NCBI GenBank assembly: GCA_023412845.1
Contig: JAEZRH010000162.1
Coordinates: forward strand, 1 to 10,195
Source of the DNA: Bacillota bacterium
GTDB lineage: Bacteria > Bacillota > Clostridia > Oscillospirales > Acutalibacteraceae
DNA length: 10,195 bases
Direction: 5' to 3'
Shown here piece by piece: positions 1 through 7,111 of this stretch. The first letter of the stretch is position 1. Each line of letters opens with the position of its first letter. The notes beneath the pieces were generated by a model, which worked only from the letters and a program-made list of their open reading frames with translations, was not told the DNA's origin and searched no databases. A program made the position numbers and the translations under genes.

Positions 1-3000
1 GGCTTTGCCATGAGCTTTGAGGACCTTCGGTTCTGCAGCGATTATTTCAGGAACGAAGAAAAGCGCGACCCGACCGTGACCGAGCTGCGTGTGCTGGACA
101 CCTACTGGAGCGACCATTGCCGCCACACGACGTTCCTCACGCGCCTCGAAAAGATCGAGGTGGAAAAATCCGAGCTGAGCGGCGCGATCGAGGCAGCCCT
201 GAAAGCCTACCATGACGCCCGCGACAGGGTCTACGGTAAGGACACGGCGCGCCCGGTCTCGCTGATGGACATGGCCGTCATCGGCATGAAGCTGCTGCGA
301 AAGGAAAGCAAAATTCCCGATCTCGACGAGAGCGAAGAGATCAACGCCTGCTCCATCCGCGTGCCGGTTACCGTAAACGGCGAAACGCAGCAATGGCTGG
401 TGCAGTTCAAAAACGAGACCCACAACCACCCGACGGAGATCGAACCGTTCGGCGGCGCCGCCACCTGCCTCGGCGGTGCCATCCGCGACCCGCTTTCCGG
501 CAGGGCATACGTCTACCAGGCTATGCGCGTGACCGGTTCCGGCGACCCGCGCGTGCCGTTCGAAAAGACCCGGCGCGGCAAGCTCCCGACGCGCAAAATC
601 ACGACCGGCGCGGCGCACGGCTACAGCTCCTACGGGAACCAGATCGGCCTTGCGACAGGCCAGGTCACTGAGCTTTACGACCCCGGATATGTAGCGAAAC
701 GCATGGAGATCGGCGCGGTCATCGGCGCGGTGCCCGCTGAAAACGTCGTGCGCGAAACGCCGGAGCCCGGCGACGTCGTCATCCTGCTCGGCGGGGCGAC
801 GGGCCGCGACGGCTGCGGCGGAGCGACGGGCTCCTCCAAAGCGCACACGGAAGAGTCGATTGAACAGTGCGGTGCCGAGGTGCAGAAGGGCAATCCGCCG
901 ACAGAGCGGAAAATCCAGCGGCTGTTCCGCCGTCCGGGGGTCGCGCGCCTCATCAAGCGCTGCAACGATTTAGGCGCCGGCGGCGTCAGCGTCGCCATCG
1001 GCGAGCTGGCCGACGGGCTGCGGATCGATCTCGACAGGGTCCCGAAGAAATACGAAGGGCTCGACGGGACGGAGCTCGCCATCTCCGAATCGCAGGAGCG
1101 CATGGCGGTCGTCCTCTCCCCGGCGGACGTCGCGGCGTTCGTCAGCGCGGCAGGGAAAGAAAACCTTGACGCCGCCATGGTCGCCGTCGTCACCGCGGAG
1201 CCCCGCCTGCGCATGAGCTGGCGCGGAAACACCATCGTGGACATCACGCGCGCGTTTCTCGGCACAAACGGCGTCACGCAGCATGCCGAGGCGCTGATTG
1301 CCGCCGCGGACCCTGCGGACAATTACCGCGAGCTGGTGCCGGAGACTCTGCGCGGCCTGCCCATTGGCGAAGCGTTCCGCAAAAACCTTTCCCGCCTCGA
1401 GGTCTGCGGGCAAAAGGGCCTTTCCGAGCGGTTCGACTCCAGCATCGGCGCCGCCACGGTGCTGATGCCCTTCGCCGGAAAATACCAGCTGACCCCGGAA
1501 GAGGCGATGGTCGCGAAGGTCCCCGTCACGGACGGCGAAACGGACGACGCGACGGCCATGAGCTACGGCTTTATCCCCGGCATCTCGCGGTTTTCCCCCT
1601 TCCACGGCGCCGCCTACGCCGTGGCGGAAAGCCTCTCTAAACTGGCGGCCGTGGGCGCGGACCCGCTGGGGAGCCGCCTGACGTTCCAGGAATATTTCGA
1701 ACGCATGACGGACGACCCGAAACGCTGGGGCAAACCGGCCGCCTCGCTGCTGGGCGCTTTGAGCGCGCAGATCGGCCTGGGGCTGCCGGCCATCGGCGGC
1801 AAGGACAGCATGAGCGGCACGTTCGAGGACCTCGACGTCCCGCCGACGCTTGTCAGCTTTGCCGTGGCCATGACTTCCGCGCGCGGCACCATCTCAGCGG
1901 CTTTCAAAAAGGCCGGTTCCCATACCGTGCTCCTTCCCCTGCCGGAAGATTCCTCGACTATGCTGCCGAACTGGCACGCCCTGCGGGAGTATTACTCTAC
2001 CGTCGTGCGGCTCATCCATGAAGGTAAAATCATTTCCGCGGCCGTCGTGCGGGAAGGCGGGGTCGCCGCGGCCGTGTCGCGCATGTGCTTCGGCAACAAA
2101 ATCGGCTTCCGTTTCAGCGAGACCGCGCTGAACGAAAAATTTCTGTTTGCTCCGTCCTCCGGCGCCATCGTCGCGGAGCTTTCGGACGAAGGCATCGGCG
2201 GCATCGGATATATCTCCGTCGGAGAAACGACGGCTGAACCGCAGATCACGCTCGGAGACAGCGCGCTGCCGCTTGACGGCCTGCTGGAAGCCTGGAGCGG
2301 CACGCTCGAAAAAACGTTCCCGACAAAAGCGGAACCCGCGCGCATGCAGGATGTCCCGCTGTTTTCCGAACGGGATTCTTCGCCGCCCGCCATCAGGACG
2401 GCGAAGCCCCGCGTGTTCATCCCGGTTTTCCCCGGCACCAACTGCGAATACGACAGCGCGAAGGCGTTCGAGCGTGCGGGCGCCGTGCCGGACGTTCTTG
2501 TGGTGAAGAACCTGACTCCGTCCGATATCGAAGAGACCATCGTCAGCATGGCAAAAGCAATCGCCAAGGCTCAGATCATCATGATCCCGGGCGGGTTCTC
2601 CGGCGGCGACGAGCCGGACGGGTCCGGCAAATTCATCGCCACCACGTTCCGCAATCCGCGCATCGCGGAAGCGGTGGAGCGTTTGCTCGAGACCCGCGGC
2701 GGCCTCATCCTTGGCATCTGCAACGGGTTCCAGGCGCTCATCAAGCTCGGGCTTGTGCCTTACGGCAGGATCACTCCGCCGAGTGAAAACGCGCCGACGC
2801 TTACGTTCAACACGCTTGGCCGGCACGTTTCCCGCATGGTTTACACCCGCGTCGCGTCGGTCAAATCGCCGTGGCTCGCGGGAGTTCAGGCGGGCGACGT
2901 GTTCACCGTACCGGTCTCGCACGGCGAGGGGCGCTTTGCTGCGGCCGACGGCATCCTGCGCGAGCTTGCCGCCAACGGGCAGATCGCCACGCAGTACTGC

Positions 3001-3201
3001 GCTCCGGGCGGGGCGCCGAGCGGCGACATCGAATGGAACCCAAACGGTTCCGTGTGGGCCGTGGAGGGCATCACAAGCCCCGACGGCCGCGTATTCGGCA
3101 AAATGGCGCACTCCGAACGCCGCGGCACCGATCTATATAAGAACGTCCCTGGGGAAAAAGACCAGAAGGTCTTCGAATCCGGCGTGAGATATTTTGAATA
3201 A
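1..3201 (+). CDS. purL: phosphoribosylformylglycinamidine synthase, single-chain (5'-truncated by window edge)
   Basis: Cytosolic enzyme of the fourth step of de novo purine synthesis: FGAR + glutamine + ATP to FGAM. The frame is open from base 1, and the Met codon at base 10 lies inside conserved sequence, so the true start lies upstream. 1066 residues are visible; single-chain clostridial enzymes run about 1230-1260, so roughly 170-200 N-terminal residues are missing. Visible in order (numbered from base 1): the TYWSDHCRHTTF block near residue 36; the ATP/FGAR-binding FKNETHNHPTEIEPFGG block; GCGGATGSSKAH; NDLGAGGVSVAIGELADG; the second synthetase half with GGKDSMSGTFEDLD; then a PurQ-like class I glutaminase domain from about residue 806 with FPGTNCEYD, PGGFSGGDEPDG, nucleophile Cys907 in LGICNGFQAL, and the His1037/Glu1039 pair in AHSERRG. 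All catalytic residues of both activities in the visible part are present. No terminator follows; alr is 157 bases downstream. Identification is very secure. Confidence 0.97.
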   Translation, partial: GFAMSFEDLRFCSDYFRNEEKRDPTVTELRVLDTYWSDHCRHTTFLTRLEKIEVEKSELSGAIEAALKAYHDARDRVYGKDTARPVSLMDMAVIGMKLLRKESKIPDLDESEEINACSIRVPVTVNGETQQWLVQFKNETHNHPTEIEPFGGAATCLGGAIRDPLSGRAYVYQAMRVTGSGDPRVPFEKTRRGKLPTRKITTGAAHGYSSYGNQIGLATGQVTELYDPGYVAKRMEIGAVIGAVPAENVVRETPEPGDVVILLGGATGRDGCGGATGSSKAHTEESIEQCGAEVQKGNPPTERKIQRLFRRPGVARLIKRCNDLGAGGVSVAIGELADGLRIDLDRVPKKYEGLDGTELAISESQERMAVVLSPADVAAFVSAAGKENLDAAMVAVVTAEPRLRMSWRGNTIVDITRAFLGTNGVTQHAEALIAAADPADNYRELVPETLRGLPIGEAFRKNLSRLEVCGQKGLSERFDSSIGAATVLMPFAGKYQLTPEEAMVAKVPVTDGETDDATAMSYGFIPGISRFSPFHGAAYAVAESLSKLAAVGADPLGSRLTFQEYFERMTDDPKRWGKPAASLLGALSAQIGLGLPAIGGKDSMSGTFEDLDVPPTLVSFAVAMTSARGTISAAFKKAGSHTVLLPLPEDSSTMLPNWHALREYYSTVVRLIHEGKIISAAVVREGGVAAAVSRMCFGNKIGFRFSETALNEKFLFAPSSGAIVAELSDEGIGGIGYISVGETTAEPQITLGDSALPLDGLLEAWSGTLEKTFPTKAEPARMQDVPLFSERDSSPPAIRTAKPRVFIPVFPGTNCEYDSAKAFERAGAVPDVLVVKNLTPSDIEETIVSMAKAIAKAQIIMIPGGFSGGDEPDGSGKFIATTFRNPRIAEAVERLLETRGGLILGICNGFQALIKLGLVPYGRITPPSENAPTLTFNTLGRHVSRMVYTRVASVKSPWLAGVQAGDVFTVPVSHGEGRFAAADGILRELAANGQIATQYCAPGGAPSGDIEWNPNGSVWAVEGITSPDGRVFGKMAHSERRGTDLYKNVPGEKDQKVFESGVRYFE

Positions 3202-3292
3202 ATAAGGCACTGCTCCCGCAGACAAAGCATGACCGGGGAATTTTCCCGAAACTCTCGCGCCGGTCGCTTCCCGGAGTTATCGTCAGGCCGCA

Positions 3293-3324
3293 CGGCGCGG
3301 CTTGACAGCTTGGACACCGCGCCG
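3293..3324. repeat. perfect 8-base inverted repeat upstream of alr, enclosing TTGACA
   Basis: CGGCGCGG at 3293-3300 and CCGCGCCG at 3317-3324 are exact reverse complements separated by 16 bases. The spacer holds a near-duplicate CTTGACA / CTTGGACA. It could be a hairpin in the purL-alr intergenic region or an operator-like site. A convincing -10 at the right distance from TTGACA is absent; TTGGAC at 3310-3315 has a weak TATTTT at 3333-3338 after 17 bases. The role is unknown. Confidence 0.4.
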
Positions 3325-3338
3325 GCGTGAAATATTTT
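3310..3338 (+). promoter_or_regulatory. weak candidate promoter for alr
   Basis: TTGGAC (3310-3315), a 17-base spacer, then TATTTT (3333-3338) would start transcription around 3345, leaving about 14 bases before the alr ATG. Both boxes match the consensus poorly, so purL read-through is an equally good explanation for alr expression. The rest of the 157-base gap (3202-3358) holds small GC-rich inverted repeats, such as GACCGG/CCGGTC near 3231 and 3260, but no T-tailed terminator. Confidence 0.3.
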
Positions 3339-3358
3339 AAATGAAACAGGCGTAGAGA

Positions 3359-4549
3359 ATGGAACCTTACTTGAAACGCACCTGGGCGGAAATCGACCTC
3401 GATGCGGTCCGCGAAAACTTCCGGCTGATCAAGGCCCAGGTGAAGCCCTCCACCAAAGTCTGCTGCGTCATCAAGGCCGACGCGTACGGCCACGGGGCCG
3501 AGCGCCTTGCGCAAGTCTACGAACAGGCCGGCGCCGACTGGTTTGCCGTTTCCAATCTGGAAGAGGCGGAACAGCTGCGCCGGGCCGGGGCAAAGCTGCC
3601 GATCCTGATTCTCGGCCACACCCCGCCGTGTGAAGCGAAACGTCTGGCGGAAAACAACGTCGCCCAGGCCGTAGTAGGCTTCGAATACGCGCGGGAGCTG
3701 TCTGAGGAAGCCGCGCGCACCGGCGTCACGGTGCGCGTGCATATTCAGGTCGACACCGGCATGAGCCGCGTAGGGTTCTTTTACCAGGACCCATCGCGTG
3801 ACGACGCGGCGATCGGGCAGATGGAAAAAACCTGCCGTCTGCCGGGCCTTGATGCGGAGGGCATCTTTACGCATTTCGCGGTTGCGGACGAAGGCGAGGG
3901 CGGTTCCGTCTTCACTCATAAACAATACGCGAGCCTGACCGACGCCATCGGGAAGCTGGAGCAAAGGGGCGTCCGTTTCTCTATCCGGCACTGCGCGAAC
4001 TCCGCCGCCATCTTCGACTACCCAGAATTTCAGCTTGACATGGTGCGTCCCGGCATCATTCTTTACGGTCTCATGCCGTCCGGCGCCGTGCGCAACAAGG
4101 TCCCCATCGTTCCGGCGCTCTCGCTGAAAAGCGCCGTGGCGCTGGTCAAATCCGTGCCCGCGCAGACGAGCGTCAGCTACGGGCGTATGTTCACTTCCGA
4201 GAAAACGACGGAAATCGCGACGGTGCCCATCGGCTATGCGGACGGATACCTGCGGAAATTCTACCGGAACGCATGCATGCTGGTTCATGGGAAACGTGCC
4301 CGTATCCTCGGCCGCGTCTGCATGGACCAGCTGATGCTGGACGTCACCGGCATCCCCGGTGTCGGTGAGGGCGACACCGTAACGGTCATCGGCCGCGACG
4401 GCGAAGGGTCCGTGGCGGCAGACGAGCTGGCCGAACTCGCCGAGACCATCAGCTACGAGATCGTCTGCAACATAGCCAAACGCGTTCCGCGCGTCTATCT
4501 GGAAAATGGGAAAATAACGGGAGTCCTGGATTATCTGAAACGCGGCTGA
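3359..4549 (+). CDS. alr: alanine racemase
   Basis: PLP-dependent cytosolic enzyme that interconverts L- and D-alanine and so supplies D-Ala for peptidoglycan. The 396 residues match the usual 370-400 of the family. The N-terminal TIM barrel starts TWAEIDLDAVREN and carries the cofactor lysine Lys39 in VIKADAYGHG, with Tyr43 also in the family position. DTGMSRVGF lies near residue 133, and DMVRPGIILYG is the phosphate-binding stretch. The C-terminal beta domain supplies the second catalytic base, Tyr274 in SYGRMF, and the GRVCMDQLMLDV signature. The start is ATG 3359 because an in-frame TAG at 3353-3355 blocks any earlier start. The ribosome site is weak (AGG at 3348-3350), and a four-codon mini-ORF (ATG 3341 to TAG 3355) ends three bases before the start. 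The gene ends with a strong terminator, so it closes the purL-alr segment. A serine-racemase variant is possible in principle, but there is no VanT membrane domain. Confidence 0.97.
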   Translation: MEPYLKRTWAEIDLDAVRENFRLIKAQVKPSTKVCCVIKADAYGHGAERLAQVYEQAGADWFAVSNLEEAEQLRRAGAKLPILILGHTPPCEAKRLAENNVAQAVVGFEYARELSEEAARTGVTVRVHIQVDTGMSRVGFFYQDPSRDDAAIGQMEKTCRLPGLDAEGIFTHFAVADEGEGGSVFTHKQYASLTDAIGKLEQRGVRFSIRHCANSAAIFDYPEFQLDMVRPGIILYGLMPSGAVRNKVPIVPALSLKSAVALVKSVPAQTSVSYGRMFTSEKTTEIATVPIGYADGYLRKFYRNACMLVHGKRARILGRVCMDQLMLDVTGIPGVGEGDTVTVIGRDGEGSVAADELAELAETISYEIVCNIAKRVPRVYLENGKITGVLDYLKRG

Positions 4550-4561
4550 CTTCAGCAAACG

Positions 4562-4587
4562 AATCCCCCATCGCGGGGGGATTTTTT
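4562..4587 (+). terminator. intrinsic terminator of alr
   Basis: AATCCCCC (4562-4569) pairs with GGGGGATT (4576-4583), giving an 8-bp stem over a 6-base loop; the T-run 4582-4587 provides the U-tail. It begins 12 bases after the alr stop codon and should end plus-strand transcripts. Confidence 0.9.
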
Positions 4588-4603
4588 AAGCTGCACAACA
4601 TAG

Positions 4604-4635
4604 AAAAAGCAGCGGAACGCACCGCGTTCCGCTGC
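4604..4635 (-). terminator. intrinsic terminator facing leftward (minus strand)
   Basis: GCAGCGGAACGC (4609-4620) and GCGTTCCGCTGC (4624-4635) form a perfect 12-bp stem with a 3-base loop. Read on the minus strand, the stem is followed at once by TTTTT (complement of A4604-4608), the layout of a strong terminator. On the plus strand it is not followed by T residues. No minus-strand gene ends here; the nearest is the CFI-box gene ending at 5660, on the far side of the plus-strand transporter gene. Confidence 0.75.
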
Positions 4636-4696
4636 CTGGAAAATTTGCTTTGAACCATACGCATCCGGATTCACAGATTGGGGTCAGAGAACCGAC

Positions 4697-5653
4697 ATGA
4701 ATTTTATGAGCACCTTGAATAGACAGATCGGCAGATGGATGCCGGTGATAGCGCCTTTGTGCCTGTGCACCGGCGTCCTGTTTTCGGAAGAGCTCGGAGG
4801 GCTGATCGTCCTCGTCCCGTTCGTATTCGCATTCATGACCTTCTGCGGCGCGCTGAATTCCAGCTTCCGCCAGCTTTGGGATATTGCCCGGCATCCGCTC
4901 CCTCTTGCCGTTGCATTCCTGATGCTGCACGTCGCGGTCCCGCTGCTCGGGCTCGGGTTGGGCAAGCTTTTCTTCAACGGCAGTCCGTACCTGATCACCG
5001 GCATCGTTCTGGAATTCGCCGTGCCTGCCGCAGTGGTCAGCTTCATGTGGTCGGGCATGTCGGGAGGGGACGCATCTCTTACGCTTTCCATCCTGCTTGT
5101 GGACACCCTGCTCTCGCCGGTCGTGGTGCCCGCCACGATGCATATTCTTGTCGGTTCCAACGTGAGGATCGACGCCCTGGGGATGATGCGCGACCTGATC
5201 TGGATGATTGCGCTGCCCGCCGTGCTGTCCATGGTGCTGAATCAATGTTCCGGCGGAAAATGCGGAAAGAGGCTTTCCCCCATCCTTGCGCCGTACAGCA
5301 AGTTTGCGCTTATCTTCGTCATCACCGTCAATTCGACGCGCGTGGCCTCGTTCCTGCGGCACATGACGCCCGTCCTGTTCGCCGTAATGGGCGTCATCCT
5401 GTTCCTTTCCACTTTCGGCTATGCATTCGGCTGGCTTGTAAGCCTGCCCTTATGCAGAAAAAAAGAAGAAACCGTTTCCATGACATTCGGCTGCGGCATG
5501 CGCAACATCAGCGCAGGCGCCGTGATCGCCGCGGCGTATTTCCCGCCGGAGGCCATGTTCCCGGTGATGATCGCCACGCTGTTCCAGCAGATTCTAGCTT
5601 CTTTTTTCTCACATGCGTTGAAAAAGCGGTACTTTGGCGGGCGGGGAGGCTGA
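4697..5653 (+). CDS. bile acid:sodium symporter (BASS/SBF) family transporter
   Basis: A 318-residue inner-membrane protein made almost wholly of hydrophobic segments, about nine or ten by eye, as in the ten-helix BASS fold. Family features are the central GIVLEFAVPAAVVSFMWSGM stretch with SGGDASLTLS (the usual GGN region) and, at residues 264-270, FGCGMRN followed by an Ala/Gly-rich helix and FPPEAMFPVM, matching the second discontinuous helix. The substrate cannot be read: relatives move bile acids, pantoate, pyruvate or other organic anions. Residues usually binding sodium differ: GGN is GGD, and the normal E-x-G-M-Q-N is GCGMRN, so the ion coupling may differ. Start ATG 4697 follows a modest GGTCAGAG site; ATG 4706 is an alternative. 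It stands alone after the alr terminator, with no good promoter seen (TTGAAC at 4650 lacks a matching -10). It converges on the CFI-box gene with 6 bases between stop codons. Confidence 0.85.
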   Translation: MNFMSTLNRQIGRWMPVIAPLCLCTGVLFSEELGGLIVLVPFVFAFMTFCGALNSSFRQLWDIARHPLPLAVAFLMLHVAVPLLGLGLGKLFFNGSPYLITGIVLEFAVPAAVVSFMWSGMSGGDASLTLSILLVDTLLSPVVVPATMHILVGSNVRIDALGMMRDLIWMIALPAVLSMVLNQCSGGKCGKRLSPILAPYSKFALIFVITVNSTRVASFLRHMTPVLFAVMGVILFLSTFGYAFGWLVSLPLCRKKEETVSMTFGCGMRNISAGAVIAAAYFPPEAMFPVMIATLFQQILASFFSHALKKRYFGGRGG

Positions 5654-5659
5654 ACCCTG

Positions 5660-6589
5660 TTACGAAAGCCATTTTTCTTCCAGCGAACGGACCATCCGCT
5701 CGTAGCGGCCGGCGCAGGACTCCATTTTTCCGTCCCGGAGATCCTCAAGGCACGGCGAGAGATAGTGCGACCAGATGCGATGATATTCCTTTTCGGGAAT
5801 ACTTGAGGAGTCTATTGCCTCCACAATCAAAGGAGCAAAAAGATAATACTCGTCTATCTTTTCTTTTCCGCCGGGCGCGGAAGCGAGCCAGCCGTCTCGG
5901 AACGAGCGGAAACTTTCGAGCACAGGGCAGTCGTCGCCTGCCCCAAGATGTGTGCATGTCGCCGTCGTGATATAACAGAGGCGCTTTTTGAAGCCTGTGA
6001 CAATTTTGTCATAGCTGGCCTTGCCGAGAGGCTGGCGAGGGTATTTCTTTTTCCATTCCGCAAGGAAGACATCCACGGCCGCCTCGGCAGGCGGGAACCC
6101 TTCCTCCAGAAGGGACGGTATGGTAAGCGAGGTGGCCGTAAAACGGCAGTCCAGCGAATGGTGGTCGAAAACACCGTTCTGCCTTCCGTATTCCTCAGAA
6201 AACCGCCGGAAAAGGAACCGGCCCAAATCCTGTACCGCCTGTTCCTCATCGGCAAGCGCAGCAAGCCGGAACGCGCTCAGCGCGGGCCGGAATACGGCGC
6301 GGTAATTTTCGAATTCCGACTGGTAGTTCGCCCGGTTGAACGTCTCCGTCCGGAGCTGCTTGGTAAACAGCTCGTCGGTCAGCGCCTGTTCCATGGCCCC
6401 GGCAAGCACGGCATACTCTTCCCCGTTCGCGGTTTTTTCCACGCCGCCGGACGCATCCGTTTTTTCGGGCGGCTGCAGGTTTTCCGTATCGATCGGGCCG
6501 GCACAGTACATGCATACGATTTTGCCAGCATGTTCCGGGACGGTCAGTTCTTTCCCGCAGTGGGGGCAGCGGATGGTAATCTGGTTCAT
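5660..6589 (-). CDS. zinc-ribbon and CFI-box (CTERM-type) domain protein, function unknown
   Basis: A 309-residue protein with no signal peptide or membrane segment, so probably cytosolic. Residues 8-29 are a zinc ribbon (Cys8, Cys11, Cys26, Cys29; C-x2-C ... C-x2-C). A linker follows, then an acidic, mostly helical region of about 150 residues that I do not recognise. From Cys205 comes a CFI-box-like block: CYITTATC, then DDCPVLESFRSFRDGWL (to 235), then a helical tail with EYYLFAPLIVEAI and HYLSPCLEDL. The last part holds further cysteines (212, 221 and others). Such proteins are known in Clostridia by domain name only; no reaction is established. The start is ATG 6589, not an upstream one, because AAAGGGG lies 7 bases before it. 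The ATG overlaps the stop of the DtxR-type gene (ATGA), so the two are co-transcribed and probably translationally coupled. The cysteine content and regulator linkage suggest a metal- or redox-related role, but this is inference. Confidence 0.8.
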   Translation of the reverse strand: MNQITIRCPHCGKELTVPEHAGKIVCMYCAGPIDTENLQPPEKTDASGGVEKTANGEEYAVLAGAMEQALTDELFTKQLRTETFNRANYQSEFENYRAVFRPALSAFRLAALADEEQAVQDLGRFLFRRFSEEYGRQNGVFDHHSLDCRFTATSLTIPSLLEEGFPPAEAAVDVFLAEWKKKYPRQPLGKASYDKIVTGFKKRLCYITTATCTHLGAGDDCPVLESFRSFRDGWLASAPGGKEKIDEYYLFAPLIVEAIDSSSIPEKEYHRIWSHYLSPCLEDLRDGKMESCAGRYERMVRSLEEKWLS

Positions 6590-7002
6590 GTGATATCCCC
6601 TTTGCTTTTTCTGCACGGAACAGCCTCTTCAGGACTGTTGGCGGCAACATATTCCTTGATTCTTCGGAAGCTCTCCTCGCTGATGATGTGTTCAATGCGG
6701 CAGGAATCCTGCACGGCGGTTTCTCCGTCGACACCGAGCGTCATCTGCAGGAACTGAGCGATCACCGTATGGCGTTCGTAGACGGCGCTCGCGCGGCGGC
6801 GGCCCTCTTCTGTGAGCACCAGGCTGCCGTTCGGCTCCATGACAAGATAGCCTGCCTCTTTCAGAATCCCCATGGCGCGGCTGACGCTCGCCTTCGTATA
6901 GCCAAGCTCGTTGGCTACGTCGATAGAGCGCACATGGCCGTTTTTTTTATCCAGTATCAATATGGTCTCGAGATAATTTTCGCCGGACTCCTGGATTTTC
7001 AT
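6586..7002 (-). CDS. DtxR/MntR-family metal-dependent transcriptional regulator
   Basis: A 138-residue cytosolic regulator, the length of MntR (about 140) and lacking the C-terminal SH3-like domain of DtxR/IdeR. Residues 1-70 form the winged helix: SGENYLETILIL, recognition-helix region YTKASVSRAMGILKEAGYL, wing GSLVLTEEGR. The dimerisation and metal-binding part is residues 71-125 with His78 (YERH) and DSCRIEHIIS, where Cys101, Glu104 and His105 fall on known metal ligands. Family members repress metal uptake or activate efflux genes when Fe(II) or Mn(II) is bound. Ligands are mixed: Cys101 is like iron-type DtxR/IdeR, whereas MntR has Glu; Asn9 stands where MntR has Asp8 and DtxR Met10; Glu12 matches MntR Glu11. 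The start is ATG 7002 with GGGGGGAGAG about 6 bases upstream. It is first gene of the operon with the CFI-box gene (4-base overlap), under its own promoter, and is divergent from the glycosyltransferase. No transporter of metals is adjacent. Confidence 0.93.
   Translation of the reverse strand: MKIQESGENYLETILILDKKNGHVRSIDVANELGYTKASVSRAMGILKEAGYLVMEPNGSLVLTEEGRRRASAVYERHTVIAQFLQMTLGVDGETAVQDSCRIEHIISEESFRRIKEYVAANSPEEAVPCRKSKGDIT
6597..6603 (-). promoter_or_regulatory. ribosome binding site fixing the start of the CFI-box gene
   Basis: On the minus strand AAAGGGG stands 7 bases before ATG 6589 and lies inside the end of the upstream regulator gene. It decides for this start over an in-frame codon 27 bases further upstream, and it supports translational coupling. 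Confidence 0.75.
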
Positions 7003-7053
7003 GCAGCTCTCCCCCCGTGTGCATCCGTACGGCTCCGCAAGATTTTATCGATT

Positions 7054-7082
7054 ATTATAGCATTTTCTGAGCCAAATAACAA
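7054..7082 (-). promoter_or_regulatory. sigma-A promoter of the regulator/CFI-box operon
   Basis: On the minus strand, -35 TTGTTA (complement of 7077-7082), a 17-base spacer, and a perfect TATAAT (complement of 7054-7059) preceded by TGC, an extended -10. Transcription would start near 7047, about 45 bases before ATG 7002. Confidence 0.8.
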
Positions 7083-7111
7083 GAGCGGCCGAAACCGGCT
7101 GTACCGATTTC

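Noticed and set aside
1894..3111. Long minus-strand open frame antisense to purL (405 codons)
   Set aside because: It lies opposite a certain gene, its translation is rich in Arg, His and Asp without recognisable motifs, and it reflects codon bias of the GC-rich plus-strand gene.
3341..3355. Four-codon mini-ORF directly before alr
   Set aside because: It has no ribosome site of its own and a length easily reached by chance; mentioned only because it closes the frame upstream of alr.
3071..4558. Minus-strand open frame of 495 codons antisense to alr
   Set aside because: It is opposite the entire alanine racemase gene and crosses the purL end; no family motif or ribosome site was seen.
4650..4678. 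Promoter for the transporter: TTGAAC with a box 17 bases downstream
   Set aside because: The downstream hexamer ACAGAT does not resemble TATAAT; no reliable promoter was found in 4588-4696.
4586..5362. Minus-strand open frame of 258 codons ending near the leftward terminator, tempting as its gene
   Set aside because: It ends inside the alr terminator T-run, beyond the 4604-4635 hairpin, so that hairpin would lie within it. Its sequence is His/Arg/Gln-rich with no motif and lies opposite a clear membrane transporter.
5457..5476. Minus-strand hairpin GAAA/TTTC followed by a T-rich run within the transporter gene
   Set aside because: The stem is only 4 A/T-rich base pairs and the sequence encodes a Lys-rich loop; unlikely to stop transcription well.
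5648..5678. Candidate plus-strand terminator after the transporter (GGCT ... AGCC then ATTTTT)
   Set aside because: Only 4 bp of outer stem with a mismatch and a 3-bp inner stem; too weak to list, though it might give partial termination.
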